A DNA stretch of 64,000 nt, from contig MEHQ01000176.1 in the NCBI GenBank assembly GCA_008828725.1, positions 372,001-436,000 on the forward strand, written 5' to 3'. The notes beneath the pieces are model-generated. The model did not search any database. It was given only the letters and a program-made list of their open reading frames with translations, and was not told where the DNA came from. This DNA comes from Saccharina japonica. Its lineage: Eukaryota; Sar; Phaeophyceae; Laminariales; Laminariaceae. Of this stretch, positions 35,583-47,739 are shown one piece after another. Position 1 is the stretch's first letter. Each line of letters starts with the position of its first letter. The position numbers and the translations under genes are program-made.

Positions 35583-35895
35583 CCGGTCGCCCAAGTGGTG
35601 TAGTGGTTACTCTCAAATGCTGGTTGCGATGGTTTCGTGGGTTCAAGTTTCACCGTTGTGAGGTCGAGAATATATTTGCTAGAATATACAGCACTCGACC
35701 ATGAGCGTGTAGCGTGTGAAGGTGCGAGTCGACGCGAGTCGACGCGGGATTGAAGGGCTGAACTCTTCTAGCAATAAACGTGCAAGGCACCAACCGTAGT
35801 GGAGAAGAGGCAAGAGAGCATTCTATGTGACCGCGGGTCTAACTTGGCAACAGGAGGGCGCGAGGAAAGAATGGCGAACATGTTAAATGGGAAGA
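35583..35895 (+). repeat. SINE-A full copy, plus strand
   Basis: Head GGTCGCCCAAGTGGTGTAGT, a GGGTTCAAGTTTC B-box-like segment, body GTGACCGCGGGTCTAACTTGG, tail TTAAATGGGAAGACC. It gives the family layout in a single uninterrupted copy. Confidence 0.75.
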
Positions 35896-36489
35896 CCAAA
35901 CAAAATACTGCGGGAGCCAGACCCTGAACCTGAAACGATGACGAAGCGTTCGGGTGCACCCGGGTCTCTGTACGATACCTACTGTGCAGCAATACACGTG
36001 GAGTCGCGTTGGTTTGTCTCATGCATTATCCACGCGCTCGGCTGCCGAACACGCATTCGTCGCCACCCATGGCAAGGCCGAATGTATTTTACAACCGGAC
36101 TACAACAGTGCAGTACGTCTGTGTATCCCCCGTCGCGGCCCACACGTGCCCTCCGCGCTGCGCTCCGCCGCCCTCACGTTCGACGCGTGGGTAACGGCCT
36201 TGGCGGCAACGTATGTCGCACATATATATATGCCGTTGTGGATGTTCACTATCGTCAGCATCTGCCACTTAACCACAAACGCCATGAAGACGAGCACCAC
36301 GCCCACCGTGATAGTTGTGGCCACCAGCGTGCGGTGGGTATACTGCCCCTCTGCCTCACAAGGCATGCTATCACTCGCGCGGTGGGTATACTGCCAGCTG
36401 GGCACTTCTGCCTTGCCGTAGTGGGCTGCTGTCTTGTACTGAGCTTCTGTATGCAGTGGCGTGACGGCTCGGGTACTGTACCACACTAA
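35887..36489 (+). other. G+C-rich segment with long open frames in several phases
   Basis: The longest + frame is 200 codons (35887-36489); another + frame of 155 codons overlaps it. A minus frame (36486-36100) of 128 codons contains one strong hydrophobic stretch, TITVGVVLVFMAFVVKW. Overlapping open frames usually reflect base composition, and no domain is recognised. A real exon on either strand is possible but unproven. Confidence 0.2.
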
Positions 36490-36494
36490 TGAGG

Positions 36495-36620
36495 GACCAG
36501 TCCCACTTTAATGTGATCACCGTATTCAAGTGGGCCGAAGTCGATCCAAGTGGTTTTGACTGTACGTAAGTGGGGCCCCGCACATAATCGTAATCGTACC
36601 GTACTACAGTGGGACCCCCC
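36495..36620. mobile_element. Small TIR remnant of the GGGACCCCC family
   Basis: AGTCCCACTTTAATG on the left and TACAGTGGGACCCCCC on the right are in inverse orientation, with AAGTGGGGCCCC between. Related to 35443-35506. Confidence 0.45.
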
Positions 36621-36775
36621 CTGCTGTACTAGGTTTAGCGCCTCTAACATCTACCTTGATACTTTTCTGCTCAAGAAATGGGACGGTGAAAACTCAACCG
36701 TAGATTATCGCAGAAAGGTGAAGTTTCGATCGGTAACCATCGTTCGAAAGCATCCATAAAAGCATGGTCAAATTT

Positions 36776-37240
36776 ATATCGATTACTGTTGTCCGAAACA
36801 ATAGGTAGCATGATCCTTGTTTTGTCGACATGTAATATTCAAAACCCCGGTATAGGAAAATTGCTATCGATACCTATGACCTGAAACCTTAAGACGGTGA
36901 AATGTATATCGATACCTATCGTCCGAAGCCATAGAATGGTAAACATTATATAGATAGGTATTGCCCGAAACCATAGGTTCCGCCTCTTAGAACCAACACT
37001 ACATCACTCGAACAATTCAGTCTTGGAAATGTCAATTGATACCTACTTGATTCACCAATAAGCTGAGGGCAATAAGTACAACAGCCAATGTTGCCGAACA
37101 GTAAAGCAGTGAAAGTGTACGTCGATGCCCACTGTCGGCCGCAATAATAGGATAAACCAATGCGTCCATCGATACCGGCCACACGGCATAATAGGCCTCC
37201 TATTGGAATAACGTCATACCTATACCCTATTGACCTCGAA
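36776..37240. repeat. Degenerate array of TATCGATACCTAT-type units
   Basis: Units of about 55-60 bp carry TATCGAT(A/T)(C/A)C(T/C) together with CCGAAACCATAGG. They are the same motif set as the arms of the 40472-42508 element, so this is probably a decayed relative. Confidence 0.5.
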
Positions 37241-37269
37241 TCTATTGTCTAGGGTGTCTTCCATACACT

Positions 37270-38400
37270 TATTGGAGTCTCCCCATTCTGCCAACAGCTG
37301 CACAATACATACTGGTACACACGGATCTCGTATAAATTCGCCACGAACTGACCCCTGCAGGTGGGCCATCGCATGGATGGGCGTCTGGGGACAGATTACC
37401 CGAACCAATATTCCTTCGTCACATAAAGTACAGGCGGAAACGTCCGTAGACCATCTTCCACTACAGCGGTATGACAAAACAACCCCCCTAACCGGTTCGA
37501 CATGTTACAGAGGCCCGGAATTATGTATCATAAAATGGCAGGGTAGAACGGCAGTTCCGATACGAAGGCTGTCAATATCAATTTCAGTATAAATCTCGTA
37601 GAATATATACCTGGCAGACAGTAATTACGGGATGGGCAACCAACCATCAAGAGAAAACATGTTGGTAAAACATCCAAAATGAAAGCCCTCTCTAACCGGT
37701 TCGGCATGTGACAGAGGTCCCGAACAATGTATCATAAACTGGCAGGGTAAAAGGGCAATTCCGATACGAAAGCTGTCGATATCAATTTCAGGAAAACCAA
37801 CCAACAAGCGATACGTAGTATGTTGGTAAGCGATACGTAGTATGTTGGTAAAAGCTTCAAACTAGATGAAAATCACCGTCGTCACATGCATATCTCAATG
37901 CCAGATGTCATCGGAACTGGCCACTAAACCTATGCCAAACATACAGGCACGAGCAAACTCATTCGCTCCAGATATTAATTAGGTGCCTTCGCCAGGTCGC
38001 AATTGTCACACGCCGCATACACACATGCCTCGTGCCATTCTGTGGCATACTCTACAATACATACTGGTACACGCGAATATTATCTTCATATCACTAACCG
38101 CATTCGGCAGGCGCGCCATCCCGTCGATGCGGCATCCGGAGAAATATCACCCAAACCGCTAATCCCTCGGTACACAGCATACAATCACACCTTTCAGGGG
38201 ATCAACACCAAATACCGCTCTCACTCACACCCTCCCCGCCTGGTGCGAGCAACACCAGAGATCCTAACCATGCATCATAAACTAGGAGGGAAAACCCGCA
38301 CATGCTAGAGTCCATCGCCAATTTATGTCCGAGGGTATAACGAAAATGGCAATACGAAACCTTAGAATACCAAGTTCAGTATAGATCTTGCGAAATATAG
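37270..38400. repeat. Local duplications within the TATCGATA region
   Basis: 37483-37600 is repeated at 37680-37795 (ACCGGTTCG, GTGACAGAGG, TATCATAAA, GGCAGGGTA, ATATCAATTTCAG). A segment with CAATACATACTGGTACAC at about 37302 recurs at 38055. No coding frame is shared by the copies. Confidence 0.55.
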
Positions 38401-40470
38401 TGTCAATGCTTTATGCATTTACGTAGAAGCCAGTAAGAACGGGAAGGGAACACTTCAACATTTAAGAGTATGCTGGTGACTCGTTCGAACCAAATCTGTA
38501 TCGTCGTCTTCAAATACACATCGCAAGCCCGACAACGTCGGTACTCCTGCTGTTTGCCATACAACAGTAGAACAAAACAACGTTTCTTCTACGATATATA
38601 GCTCAAATCCTGCTGTAAGCAGTCCTCCGCCTAGATAAGCTGTACGCCAGCAGAGCAACGTCACTGTTTTGCTAGGAAATGTCACTCGAACCCAGCTTCA
38701 AGCAGCGCCCCTGCCAGATAGTCACCACCGGAATATTTTTGAGTGAACTTACGTTTGCAACTGACTTCTAAGACACATTTCATATATGATACACGAGTAG
38801 TTGGTTTTCCTGTACGTCGTGCACCTTATCCAAGAGCAAACGTGTACGGCACGAGTTTTCGATACCATAGGCACACTCAAGTGGCGTGTTAGCCGTACTC
38901 GACGCATGAGTGTCTCCTAACTCCTTTGTGAATTTTCCGTACAACCCCGCTGTCCAGCCAAATATATATCCCGCCAACCAAACACCCTCAAATACGCGGA
39001 AATATATCTATTACTCAAACACATATGCAACGGTTCGGCGAGGAACTCGATACATCAACCGTACGTGGACAACATCAAAACCCTCCTTAGACGCACACTA
39101 CCCACGTGTGTGATGAAGGATATCCATATGGTTACTGTTAGGAGTAGTCTCCCAACCATGAATTATTAACTATGTCTTCAATATCCAATGTAAATTCCAA
39201 TACAGTCTCAACGCATATACATATTATATAAGCTCTGAAAGTAATACCACGCAAAGTACACCCTTTATATCACCTGCCGACACACAATTATTCGCAGGAC
39301 GAGCTCCGCTCCCCCATGAACTGCCCTGATGGTGTCCGGCTAACAATACACGAACTACAATGGTACCATCAGTCTCCCAGGTATCACCCCCGCCCCTACA
39401 GCCGTCGATCCGTGTCAGCACGCTAACCTCTTGAACAAACAGATATGCCCCCCAACAAGCCCCCCGCCTGGTGTACATATACATCTAATATACATGTTGG
39501 TTGGCACCTGTTTCTAACGACGGTGTGAAACATGCCAATTACTGCGGGAGTTAACGACCAGCGAACCGTATTATGTTCAATCGGTCATCGTGGCTGGCAG
39601 TCGAGGTAGACAATTTGGCGCGAAGTGGAAACCCTTAACTCCGTCCAAGGGGAATGTGGTCGTGAATATCACGTAGCATACACCAGGGACATAGTAAGGC
39701 ACCCGCTACGCAGTTACAGAGTATACCCATTCCTTTCCCTGGAAACACCAGAAAATAGATCAATGAATTCGACGACATCATCGAATGCATAAACCTCCGC
39801 CTTACAAGCGGTTCTTAGTAAGACATCATTCACCCGTCAGGGCTCCCGCTGATCTTGTGATATCGCCGAGGTACACCCAATTCTACTACCCGTGATGTTT
39901 TCTCGGACGCCTATATTTTGTCCCCGGGGGGTGTTATTCGACGCCACCATGAGTACTCTTTCCCACCACCACTAGTACCACTCGGCAGTGTGGGAGACGT
40001 AGACCCGCTCATGAAGGGAATGGGAGTCAGTGGAATATCGAGTGCATCCTGGCAAAGGTTATAGGGGAAGGGGAAGACGGCAGGCAACGTGGGGGGTCAG
40101 GAAACACAATCCAAACAAAAACACTGATACTTATTATCGAGTGTATCGGTTGAAATCGTTCAAACTTGTCTACTGTTTTCATCGTTTTCTGTTCGTCCCC
40201 AAACCGTCCTGTTTGGGTCATTTCGGCTTCGTAAACTTGAAAGCATCATCAACATATACACGCATCCCTCCTCCGATTGATTTACCGCCGAGTTAAAAAA
40301 AATACTACAACACACGAAGCAATGGCCTTGTTCGTACAATGTACTGAATACCCTCCGACCTTATTTCATTTCAAGATATATATCCCAGTATCTGGCACTT
40401 GAGTTTTCGAGGTACCAGACACCTGGTAAGGACAGAGGACAAACCTGGAAATCGTTCAAGGAGGTATGTA
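38400..40470. other. Gene-free stretch
   Basis: No gene, TIR or conserved repeat recognised. Short open frames on both strands have no known motif. Confidence 0.35.
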
Positions 40471-40471
40471 C

Positions 40472-42508
40472 CACACCCTGGACAATAGGTTCGAAGTCAA
40501 TAGGCAATCGATAGGATCCTTTTCCAATAGGAGACATATTGTTGCTTGTGATAGGTATCGATCGGTCCTTTATGAAGCCTTTTGTTTCCGGCAATGGGTA
40601 TCGACAGGTACGTTCACTGATCTACTGTTCGGTCAATAGCCTATGGTACGTATTGATATACAAGTATTGGTGATATAAGTAGGTATCGATAAACATTTCG
40701 TAGATGGTACTGTTCGGGTACTAGGGTATCGGCACTGACAAACGCAACATATTGGAATGTCCGATAGGTATCGATAATCGCGTCACGAATTAGTTTCTTT
40801 GTGCCGATAGGTATCGGTAGATATTTTGATCATCCTATCGGTTTGCACGATAGGTATCGATAGCTGTTTCACGAAATATATTGCTTCTACAGCTAGGTAT
40901 CGATAGACTTTCCGATATTGTATTGGTTCGGGTAATAGGTATCGATAGACACTCCGCTGTTTGACTGTTTCGGACTATAGGCATCGATAGATCTTGCACC
41001 ATTATATTGGTTCGGACGATAGGCATCGATAGATCTTGCACCATTATTTTGATGATTCGGACCATGGGGGTCGATAGACCTTGCACCATTCTATCGGTTC
41101 GGACCATGGGTGTCGATAGATTTTGCACCATTCAAATGGTTCCGATCATGGGTGTCGATAGACCTTGCACCATTCTATTGGTTCGGACCCTGGGTTTCGA
41201 CCACATTCACTCATACTCGTACAATGAACAACGCACTTGGTTTTAGTATGTATACTTCCCTCCCGCTATCTGGTACCAGTACTCGTACGTGATACAACAA
41301 GTTGAAAGATAAACACGAAGTATTGGAGAGCAAGGCATTCAACGACAATCCTTCACGGCTCAACCAGCTACAATTCGTCAAGAGCTTTATTGTCCACGCC
41401 GCATGCCCGTTCGGCATAGCGGAATATGCTCGGATCCGGCGCTGTCTGTCGCTATTGTGCCCCAAGAAGCTACAGGTGGATGGCGTGAACAACAAGGCGG
41501 CGATTACTATCTTTGCAAGGCCTCGTGCTTCTTATACCCTGGATAATACCCTATCTAATAGGCTATTGGGCTAATAATAGGTCGGGAATTATATCGACTG
41601 CTCAATTCAGTATATTCGTAAGGGTGTCGAGCAATGCCTACTGCTCAACCTAATAGTCTTGCCACTATCCGATGGATACCTATCGCCCAATGCAATATTT
41701 TTGCAAGGGTATCGATCGATGCCTATTTCCCTATTCAATAAATAGCTTGACAAGGGTATCGATCGACCATTGACACACATATAAGAAGAACAATCGCATA
41801 TTGCATCACTTTCTCTTGACCTATTGGTCAATGAAAAATCGATCGACAATGTCACATACCCATCGGAAGATAAATTGCGTATTGTACAGTCAGTATGAAC
41901 CTATTGGACGAATAGATGGGTATCGATAGTCAATTTGACAAACCTATCACAAGTACAATAGGCTACTGCTCACATCTGTCCGCACGTATTGCTTAAAGAA
42001 ATAGGTGTCGACAGACAATATCAAAAGCCTTTCCCAAGTGCAATAGGCTACTGCAAAATCAGTATGGACCTAAGCAATAGGTATCGATAGAGAATTTCCC
42101 ATACCTGTCGGAAGTACAATAGGCTACTGTCCAAATCTTATAGAACCTATTGGTCAAAGCAACAGGTATCGATAGACAATTTCCAATACCTATCGGTTAC
42201 CTATTGGCCAAAGCAATAGGTATCGATAGACAATTCCAAATACCTATTGTCCAAAGCAATAGGTATCGATAGACAATTTCAAGTACCTACTGGCCAAAGC
42301 AATCGATATCGGTAGACCATTCCAAATACCTACGATCGAAAGTACAATAGACTATTGCAGAAGTCAGTCTGAACCTATTGGAAGAAGAAATAGGTATCGA
42401 TAGGCAATTACAAATACCTATTGCAGGGGCCAATAGGTATCGATAGGCAATATCCCAACCTATTGAACTACCAATAGGCATATCCAATAGGCTACTGTCC
42501 AGGGTGTG
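40472..42508. mobile_element. TIR element of about 2 kb with ATAGGTATCGATAG-motif arms
   Basis: Left end CACACCCTGGACAATAGG and the inverted right end CACACCCTGGACAGTAGCC. The left arm (40490-41200) and right arm (41580-42480) consist of dozens of ATAGGTATCGATAG variants at spacings near 40-60 bp, largely in opposite orientation. The target duplication could not be resolved (gtatgtac against gtttatct, 4 of 8). A unique core of about 370 bp holds a transposase-like fragment. Confidence 0.75.
41302..41574 (+). pseudogene. Possible hAT transposase fragment in the element core
   Basis: The frame reads FVKSFIVHAACPFGIAEYAR and then RRCLSLLCPKKLQVDG. The pattern hydrophobic-x-PF-x-x-x-E-x-x-x-(F/I)RR-x-L-x-x-L-x-P resembles the conserved N-terminal region of hAT/ZBED transposases, where PF..VE...FR..L..L.P is typical. 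Only about 60 residues are alignable by eye, and no catalytic motif or dimerisation domain is present. The resemblance would explain the hAT-like ends of this group of elements. It is an inference from a short pattern. Confidence 0.4.
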
Positions 42509-42640
42509 GTTTATCTACCCACTAGGTACAGCTTCGCAGCACGGCTCAATGTAAGGTTGGGCGTTCCAATTTTAGTGCACATGCTGCCACTAGGATGCTG
42601 AATGAGGCAGCTCTGGTATACGGGGTGGCTCGCACCTGAG

Positions 42641-43556
42641 CAGTGATGTGAACCGACAACCGAAACTCGGTCTTTTCGGTCGGGTTTTCTCGTTTTTTCC
42701 CGACCGAAAACCGACTTTTATTTATCGGTTTTTCGGTTGCCAAAAACAAACGAAACAGAAAAACCGAGGCTGTTTTTTCCGGTCGTTTTGTTTCCCCCGT
42801 CCCCCAAGTCATAAAAAAAAAAAAAAAAACATATCTACATGGAAACCCGTTATGTTTGGACATGGATACGCACATAGCACACCGCACATAGCACACAGCC
42901 CGCACCAGCAGCAACAACAGTCGCACAGGGCGCAGAGTAGAGCGGTACAGCAGTGCGTCGCGAGACTGCGAATGATAACGATGTCCGGTTCAGGCGGCAG
43001 TGCTGACTCTGACCTTGAGCCTGAGGCAGAGGCGGGTACTCACAGCCGTTCCTTCAGCAACCTAGATTTCTTTATGGTGTTAGCTGTACGCTGCAAGATG
43101 TATCCATCATCTATCATTACATCATACATGGTATATACAGCAGACTGCACATGAGCGGTGCCTCGTGCCCTCGTATTATACTTTCCTACTATTTTAAAAA
43201 TTGTAGCAACTGCTGTTCTACCTGTAGCTATGGTCGGCTGCAAATTAATAATATGCATGTCGGCCTGTCTGTACCGTGTGTGGCGCAGCAAACGCAGGTT
43301 CTGCAGGAGGGCCCCTTTACACCACACCACACGATCATGTCGTCACGTTATGTCAACACATGCGCACCGAACCCTTCGAAATGTGGACCAATTGGCTAGT
43401 TTAGTCGGTAAACCGACCGAAACAACGACCAAAAATGTTCGGTTTCGGTTTCGTTTTCTTTCGGTTTAAAATAAAAAACCGACCGAATCCGACTGACTTT
43501 TCGGTGAAAAACCGAAAAACGGAACGAGTCCATTTCATTTTCGGTTCACATCGCTG
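42641..43556. mobile_element. Non-autonomous hAT-like element, ACCGAAAA-motif arms
   Basis: Ends CAGTGATGTGAACCGA and, inverted, CAGCGATGTGAACCGA, flanked by cacctgag and cacgcgag (6 of 8). Arms (to about 42790, and from about 43400) repeat ACCGAAAA/TTTTCGGT units. The core includes a frame across 42900-43150 with no recognised domain. Confidence 0.85.
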
Positions 43557-45990
43557 CACGCGAGTCGCAACCCGCTCACTCTACGTGCACTACAAAACAG
43601 GAAGTGAGATGACAGAGTACAATCGGTTACGCAAATAAAAGTGTAACGTTCTGCAAGACTATTGTAGTTACTGTAGACTGCGAAAACTTTACCGCCCTAC
43701 CGCCTGCTAGAGATAGTTCAATATATATATATATATATCATACAAGGCTTTCCTTCCGAGTTGTGATAGTATGGGTGACGCAAGAAATACAGGTCAATAC
43801 CTCGGCAGCAGAGTCATCCCACGATAGGGGCGCAGCATAATTTTTTGAGCGCTCAATATCTCAACCGAAACGCGACTTCGGAAGCATTCGTTCGCGCAAT
43901 CTGACCAAACCTTCCAGTGCGGTAGTCCAAAAACAAATACCAGTAATAAAATAATAATAGTATCCGGTGATTACTCACGTGAGAAGCACAGCCGGTCGGA
44001 AAGTATTGAGCCTAACAGTGGTACCCCTACCGTGGGATTGCTTCGGTCGAAAGTTGGGCCGTTCGTCACAAAGAAGAGCTGACATACGGTCCACTCACAA
44101 CTAACGACCGACACAGGTTTACTTAACTTTAATGGTATTTATATTTGAATGCTTCCACCGAATCGAATCTATTTCAATTCGTTTTTCACAAATTGAATTG
44201 CTTTCATCAAAGAGCGTTGTTGGTTTAAACGGGCAATAAACGTAAAACTCCACATGTCGGACATAGTCGTTGGGTATAGCCGTGCACATGTCTGGTACGT
44301 GTGAGATTCGTATTCGTTCAGGTGTGTGATTTAGGTATAGGTAACATACTTACGAAAATTGCGACGTGATTTAGGTTAACTCGGAAGGGTTACATACATG
44401 TATGTGTGGCCTGATTCCGGGGGTCTTAGAGTTGAGGGGAAACGCGGCCCCGTTGCTCTCAGTTGAAACGAAGTTAACTTATGAACATCGACAAATATTG
44501 ATACCTGGCGTATTTTACTTCTGCTCCGCCTCATGGCATGATCGGTCTGCACATCATGCAACCGCACCCAGTGCACGAGTTTTCCCTTTACGGTAGTGAG
44601 TTGACATATAGTAACGGTAGCTCAGGCGCAGGGTTAGACAACAATCTATCCCCCTTCGCGACGATCTCGGTGGAGGAACGACAAGCAACTCAGGACAAAA
44701 TCACCACAGAAAGACGACAAGTCATAGTCATTGCTCTGGCAGCCCGTGAGGAGCACAACCACATAACCCGTGAACTAGAGGGAGCAGAGATGAAGGACAA
44801 CACGCACCAAGCCCAGGAAAAATACCCTAGGAGCCGCGACAGGTCGTCCGCCACTGACCCAGTGCAGGAATACGCGAAATCACCCCTCCAGGAATTCCAT
44901 CAACAGTCTACGTACATCGAAGAAGGCGAGCCTGTTACCTATCATAGGGCACTGGAATAAATGATGTGTGCAGGGATTTGCGGTCAATTAGCGACCCAGG
45001 CTCTCGAGAGGATTAAAGCTGCCACACCGTTCAGAACACAGTGACAGGCAGTGACACAATTATATATATGAAACGGTGTACATTCAAATGTAGATTATGT
45101 GGTACGCACGCCGGTTATTTCCGTTCTCCTAACCCTACTAGTTTAAGCAAGTGCAGCCTTCTCCGACAGTAACCATTTCCATCTATATATACGAGCTGGT
45201 CCAGCCGTAAAATTGATTTTTGTTCTATTATCGTTTCCGCAAGCGTTTGGAAATACTAGGACTCCAAATTTTACAGCAGTGTTCCCAGCCCTGCAGCGCA
45301 TATGCAGACGTCAGAATTTTTCGAATCCGAGTTGTTTCCGTCGAGAAACATCATGTCGAGCAAATCCGGACACTTACGGGGGTGTCTCGATACTAAATTC
45401 GGTACGAAAGTCCGAAACCGTTGGACAGCGGATGAGGCTGATTCTTGGTGTGAACATTCCTTGAGGCATGACAAGACGGTCGATATCCTCACCATCCCCT
45501 AATTCATTGTATGTCAGGAGATATGACGTGTCAAGTATCCGCAATACAAATTCAAGATGTTATGATGTTTGACACTAAAAATGGATTTCCCAGCCCAATT
45601 TTTCGTTTTTTTCGTTTTTTTTTCCCCTACGTGATTCGCATCGCTTTCTTCTACAGCTTCAAAGCGGGTCTTTTTTGTTTTTGTTTTTTTTTCCTTAAAT
45701 GTTTGCGTAAACGTGATCTGGGTTTTTCTTGAAACGGCCATATAGGCCCACCTTTTGAAAAAAATAAAAAAAGACCCGCTTTGAGTCGTTCGGTTGTACT
45801 CTAATGAAGCTCTATGCAAAATTTCAGCTCCAAACTCGCAAAATTGAGTTGGGAAAAAGCTGGCGAATACAGCAATATCGTCTCGGCCGGACCAGCTCGT
45901 AGACATATCTATTATTTCACGACTTGGGGTCGGTCGTTAGTTACGAGTGGACCGTGAGACAGTTCTTTATGACAAACGGCCCAATGTTTG
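43557..45990. other. Mostly unassigned stretch with a (TA)n run near 43720-43738
   Basis: A short AT dinucleotide run lies at about 43720. 45600-45800 is T/A-homopolymer-rich. The only frame of note is at 44538-44960. Confidence 0.35.
44538..44960 (+). CDS. Hypothetical charged, Gln/Glu-rich protein fragment
   Basis: A 140-codon frame. From about residue 45 it is very polar: SVEERQATQDKITTERRQ, AAREEHNHITRELEGAEM, PLQEFHQQSTYIEEGE. Composition and heptad-like spacing would suit a helical or coiled-coil segment and differ from the hydrophobic chance frames nearby. No family, splice signal or copy elsewhere in the window supports it. It may be a gag-like remnant or an exon. Confidence 0.3.
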   Translation: MIGLHIMQPHPVHEFSLYGSELTYSNGSSGAGLDNNLSPFATISVEERQATQDKITTERRQVIVIALAAREEHNHITRELEGAEMKDNTHQAQEKYPRSRDRSSATDPVQEYAKSPLQEFHQQSTYIEEGEPVTYHRALE

Positions 45991-45994
45991 ATGG

Positions 45995-46255
45995 ACAGCT
46001 CTTCCAAATAGCTTTTAACTTTTCATTTTTTGCTGACAGCAGCACGACTACTAGAGACCAGCTTATCTACAGTCGTACTTTACTGTGTCAGCACGGCGAC
46101 GACGACACTGGTGAGCTGGGACGACAAGGAAAGACAGAGCATCGCAACAAGAAGTCAGAAACACGGGGGGAAGGGGAAAGGTCCTGCTCTGCTCTGCTGA
46201 TCTCTCTGCCTTCCTCCTGCTGCTGCTGCTGCTCCTGCTGCTCTTCGAAGTACTG
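45995..46255 (+). repeat. Direct duplication, copy 1, ending in a (CTG)n tract
   Basis: Shares TTTTTGCTGACAGCAGCACGACT and a terminal CTG-rich tract with 47245-47530. The two copies flank the hAT-like element at 46264-47201. Confidence 0.6.
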
Positions 46256-46263
46256 CTCTATAT

Positions 46264-47201
46264 TAGGGATGTACATCAACTCATAATCACGTGTTGATTA
46301 TGAATATTTTGATGATTAATTTTAATCACGTGATGTGATTAAGTCTTGTTGATTGTTGATTATATATCAACTAGTCATGATTAGTTGATTATACATAATC
46401 ATGATTAGTTGATTAGTTTTGAATCGAAAGGGGCATTTTGTGGTGTAATCGTAAAATATATTCCTCCAGCGCACATTGCCACAAATTAACTACAGTAATC
46501 AATGATTAGTTGATTATTGAAATTAATCATGATTAGTTGATTATGTTTTAATCAAAAAGAGGCGGTTTTTTATGTAACCGTGAAAACAATCAATAATCAA
46601 CCGATAATCATGATTATTAGACCAAACGTTATCGTACCACTTTGTGGCTCTTTTTTCTTCCCGACTTTTATTTCGGCAAACAAAGATAAAGGCTGTGCAG
46701 CAGCAGTGCCTATGGCCAAAGCAACATAATACTCGTATGTATTCAAAATATGGTACGTATCGTTTTCGTATACGTACTCGGTGTACGTCATACGTACATA
46801 TTATACGTATCGTTCTCGTATATAGTGCAAGGCATGTTTTATCGTATATATTTGCGGAACAATAAAAGAGCCAACCAAGATAATGGCGTATTGTGTCTGG
46901 CATCATCTCAGGGGTCAGATGATGACGAGACGCCCCTTTTTGTTGGATTTTTCAATCTTGGGGAACATAGTGGCCAACTTTATGCTCCATACGAGGGGTA
47001 CACCCATTTTCTTTGGCACTATGTTGCTGATAAGATTATGAACGTGCCACAAAGTGGTACCATAACCTTTGGTCTTTAATCCCATCATCGTGTAGTTGAT
47101 TGTGTGGGTATTAATCAACTAATCATGATTAAATCAACACGATTTGGACAAATTAATCAACAATCAAATCAACCCCAAATAAGAGTTGATGTGCATCCCT
47201 A
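46264..47201. mobile_element. Non-autonomous hAT-like element, AATCATGATTAGTTGATT-motif arms
   Basis: Ends TAGGGATGTACATCAACTC and, inverted, TAGGGATGCACATCAACTC, with a perfect 8-bp target duplication ctctatat (46256-46263 and 47202-47209). Arms repeat TTAATCATGATTAGTTGATT variants. A second internal inverted repeat (GTACCACTTTGTGGC at about 46633, inverse at about 47047) lies inside. No transposase frame is recognised in the core. Confidence 0.95.
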
Positions 47202-47244
47202 CTCTATATACCAGGTAGTTTTGATTTGAAAACATACGTCAGCT

Positions 47245-47530
47245 GTGAGTAGGTTTTATAAGCTTCGCCACTTTTTGCTTTTTGCTGACAGCAGCACGAC
47301 TGCCTTGACGTGCGAACGCGGCACCTTCTACTTTCGTTTTTATGTAAGCAATGGCCGACAGACAGCAAGACGTATGTTTATTTTCAAGTCAATCAACGCA
47401 ACACAGACTATCACAGGAAAACAAGAACGTGCGGGCAAGGAGCAAGATCCTGCTCTGGTGCTCTGCACTCCCTGTGCCTGCTGCTGCTTGCTACTGCTGC
47501 TGCTGCTGCTGCTGCTGCTGTTTTGTTCAA
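47245..47530 (+). repeat. Direct duplication, copy 2, with (CTG)n microsatellite
   Basis: Homologous to 45995-46255. A CTG tract of about eleven near-perfect units lies at about 47490-47521. Confidence 0.65.
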
Positions 47531-47739
47531 CCGCCAAGTACGACATGTAAAAAACAAAAACGAATTGTTCCTCACTTGACATCATACATATCGACTCTTC
47601 CAAGATTCTAAAAGCTGATAAACCATGTGTGCACCCAGCTGGGTGGAAATATTTTGAACACCCAGCTTTGCCCAGATTGCTATTATATACCAGATACCGG
47701 GTAGGTTTTATTGCGTACTCGTAGTGCACCGAAAACGCT

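Noticed and set aside
35583..35670. tRNA gene on the plus strand
   Set aside because: Same reasons: it is the head of a full-length SINE-A copy.
46597..47079. Matching PQSGTITFGL ends of two frames on opposite strands
   Set aside because: They come from an internal inverted repeat within the hAT-like element, not from a duplicated protein domain.
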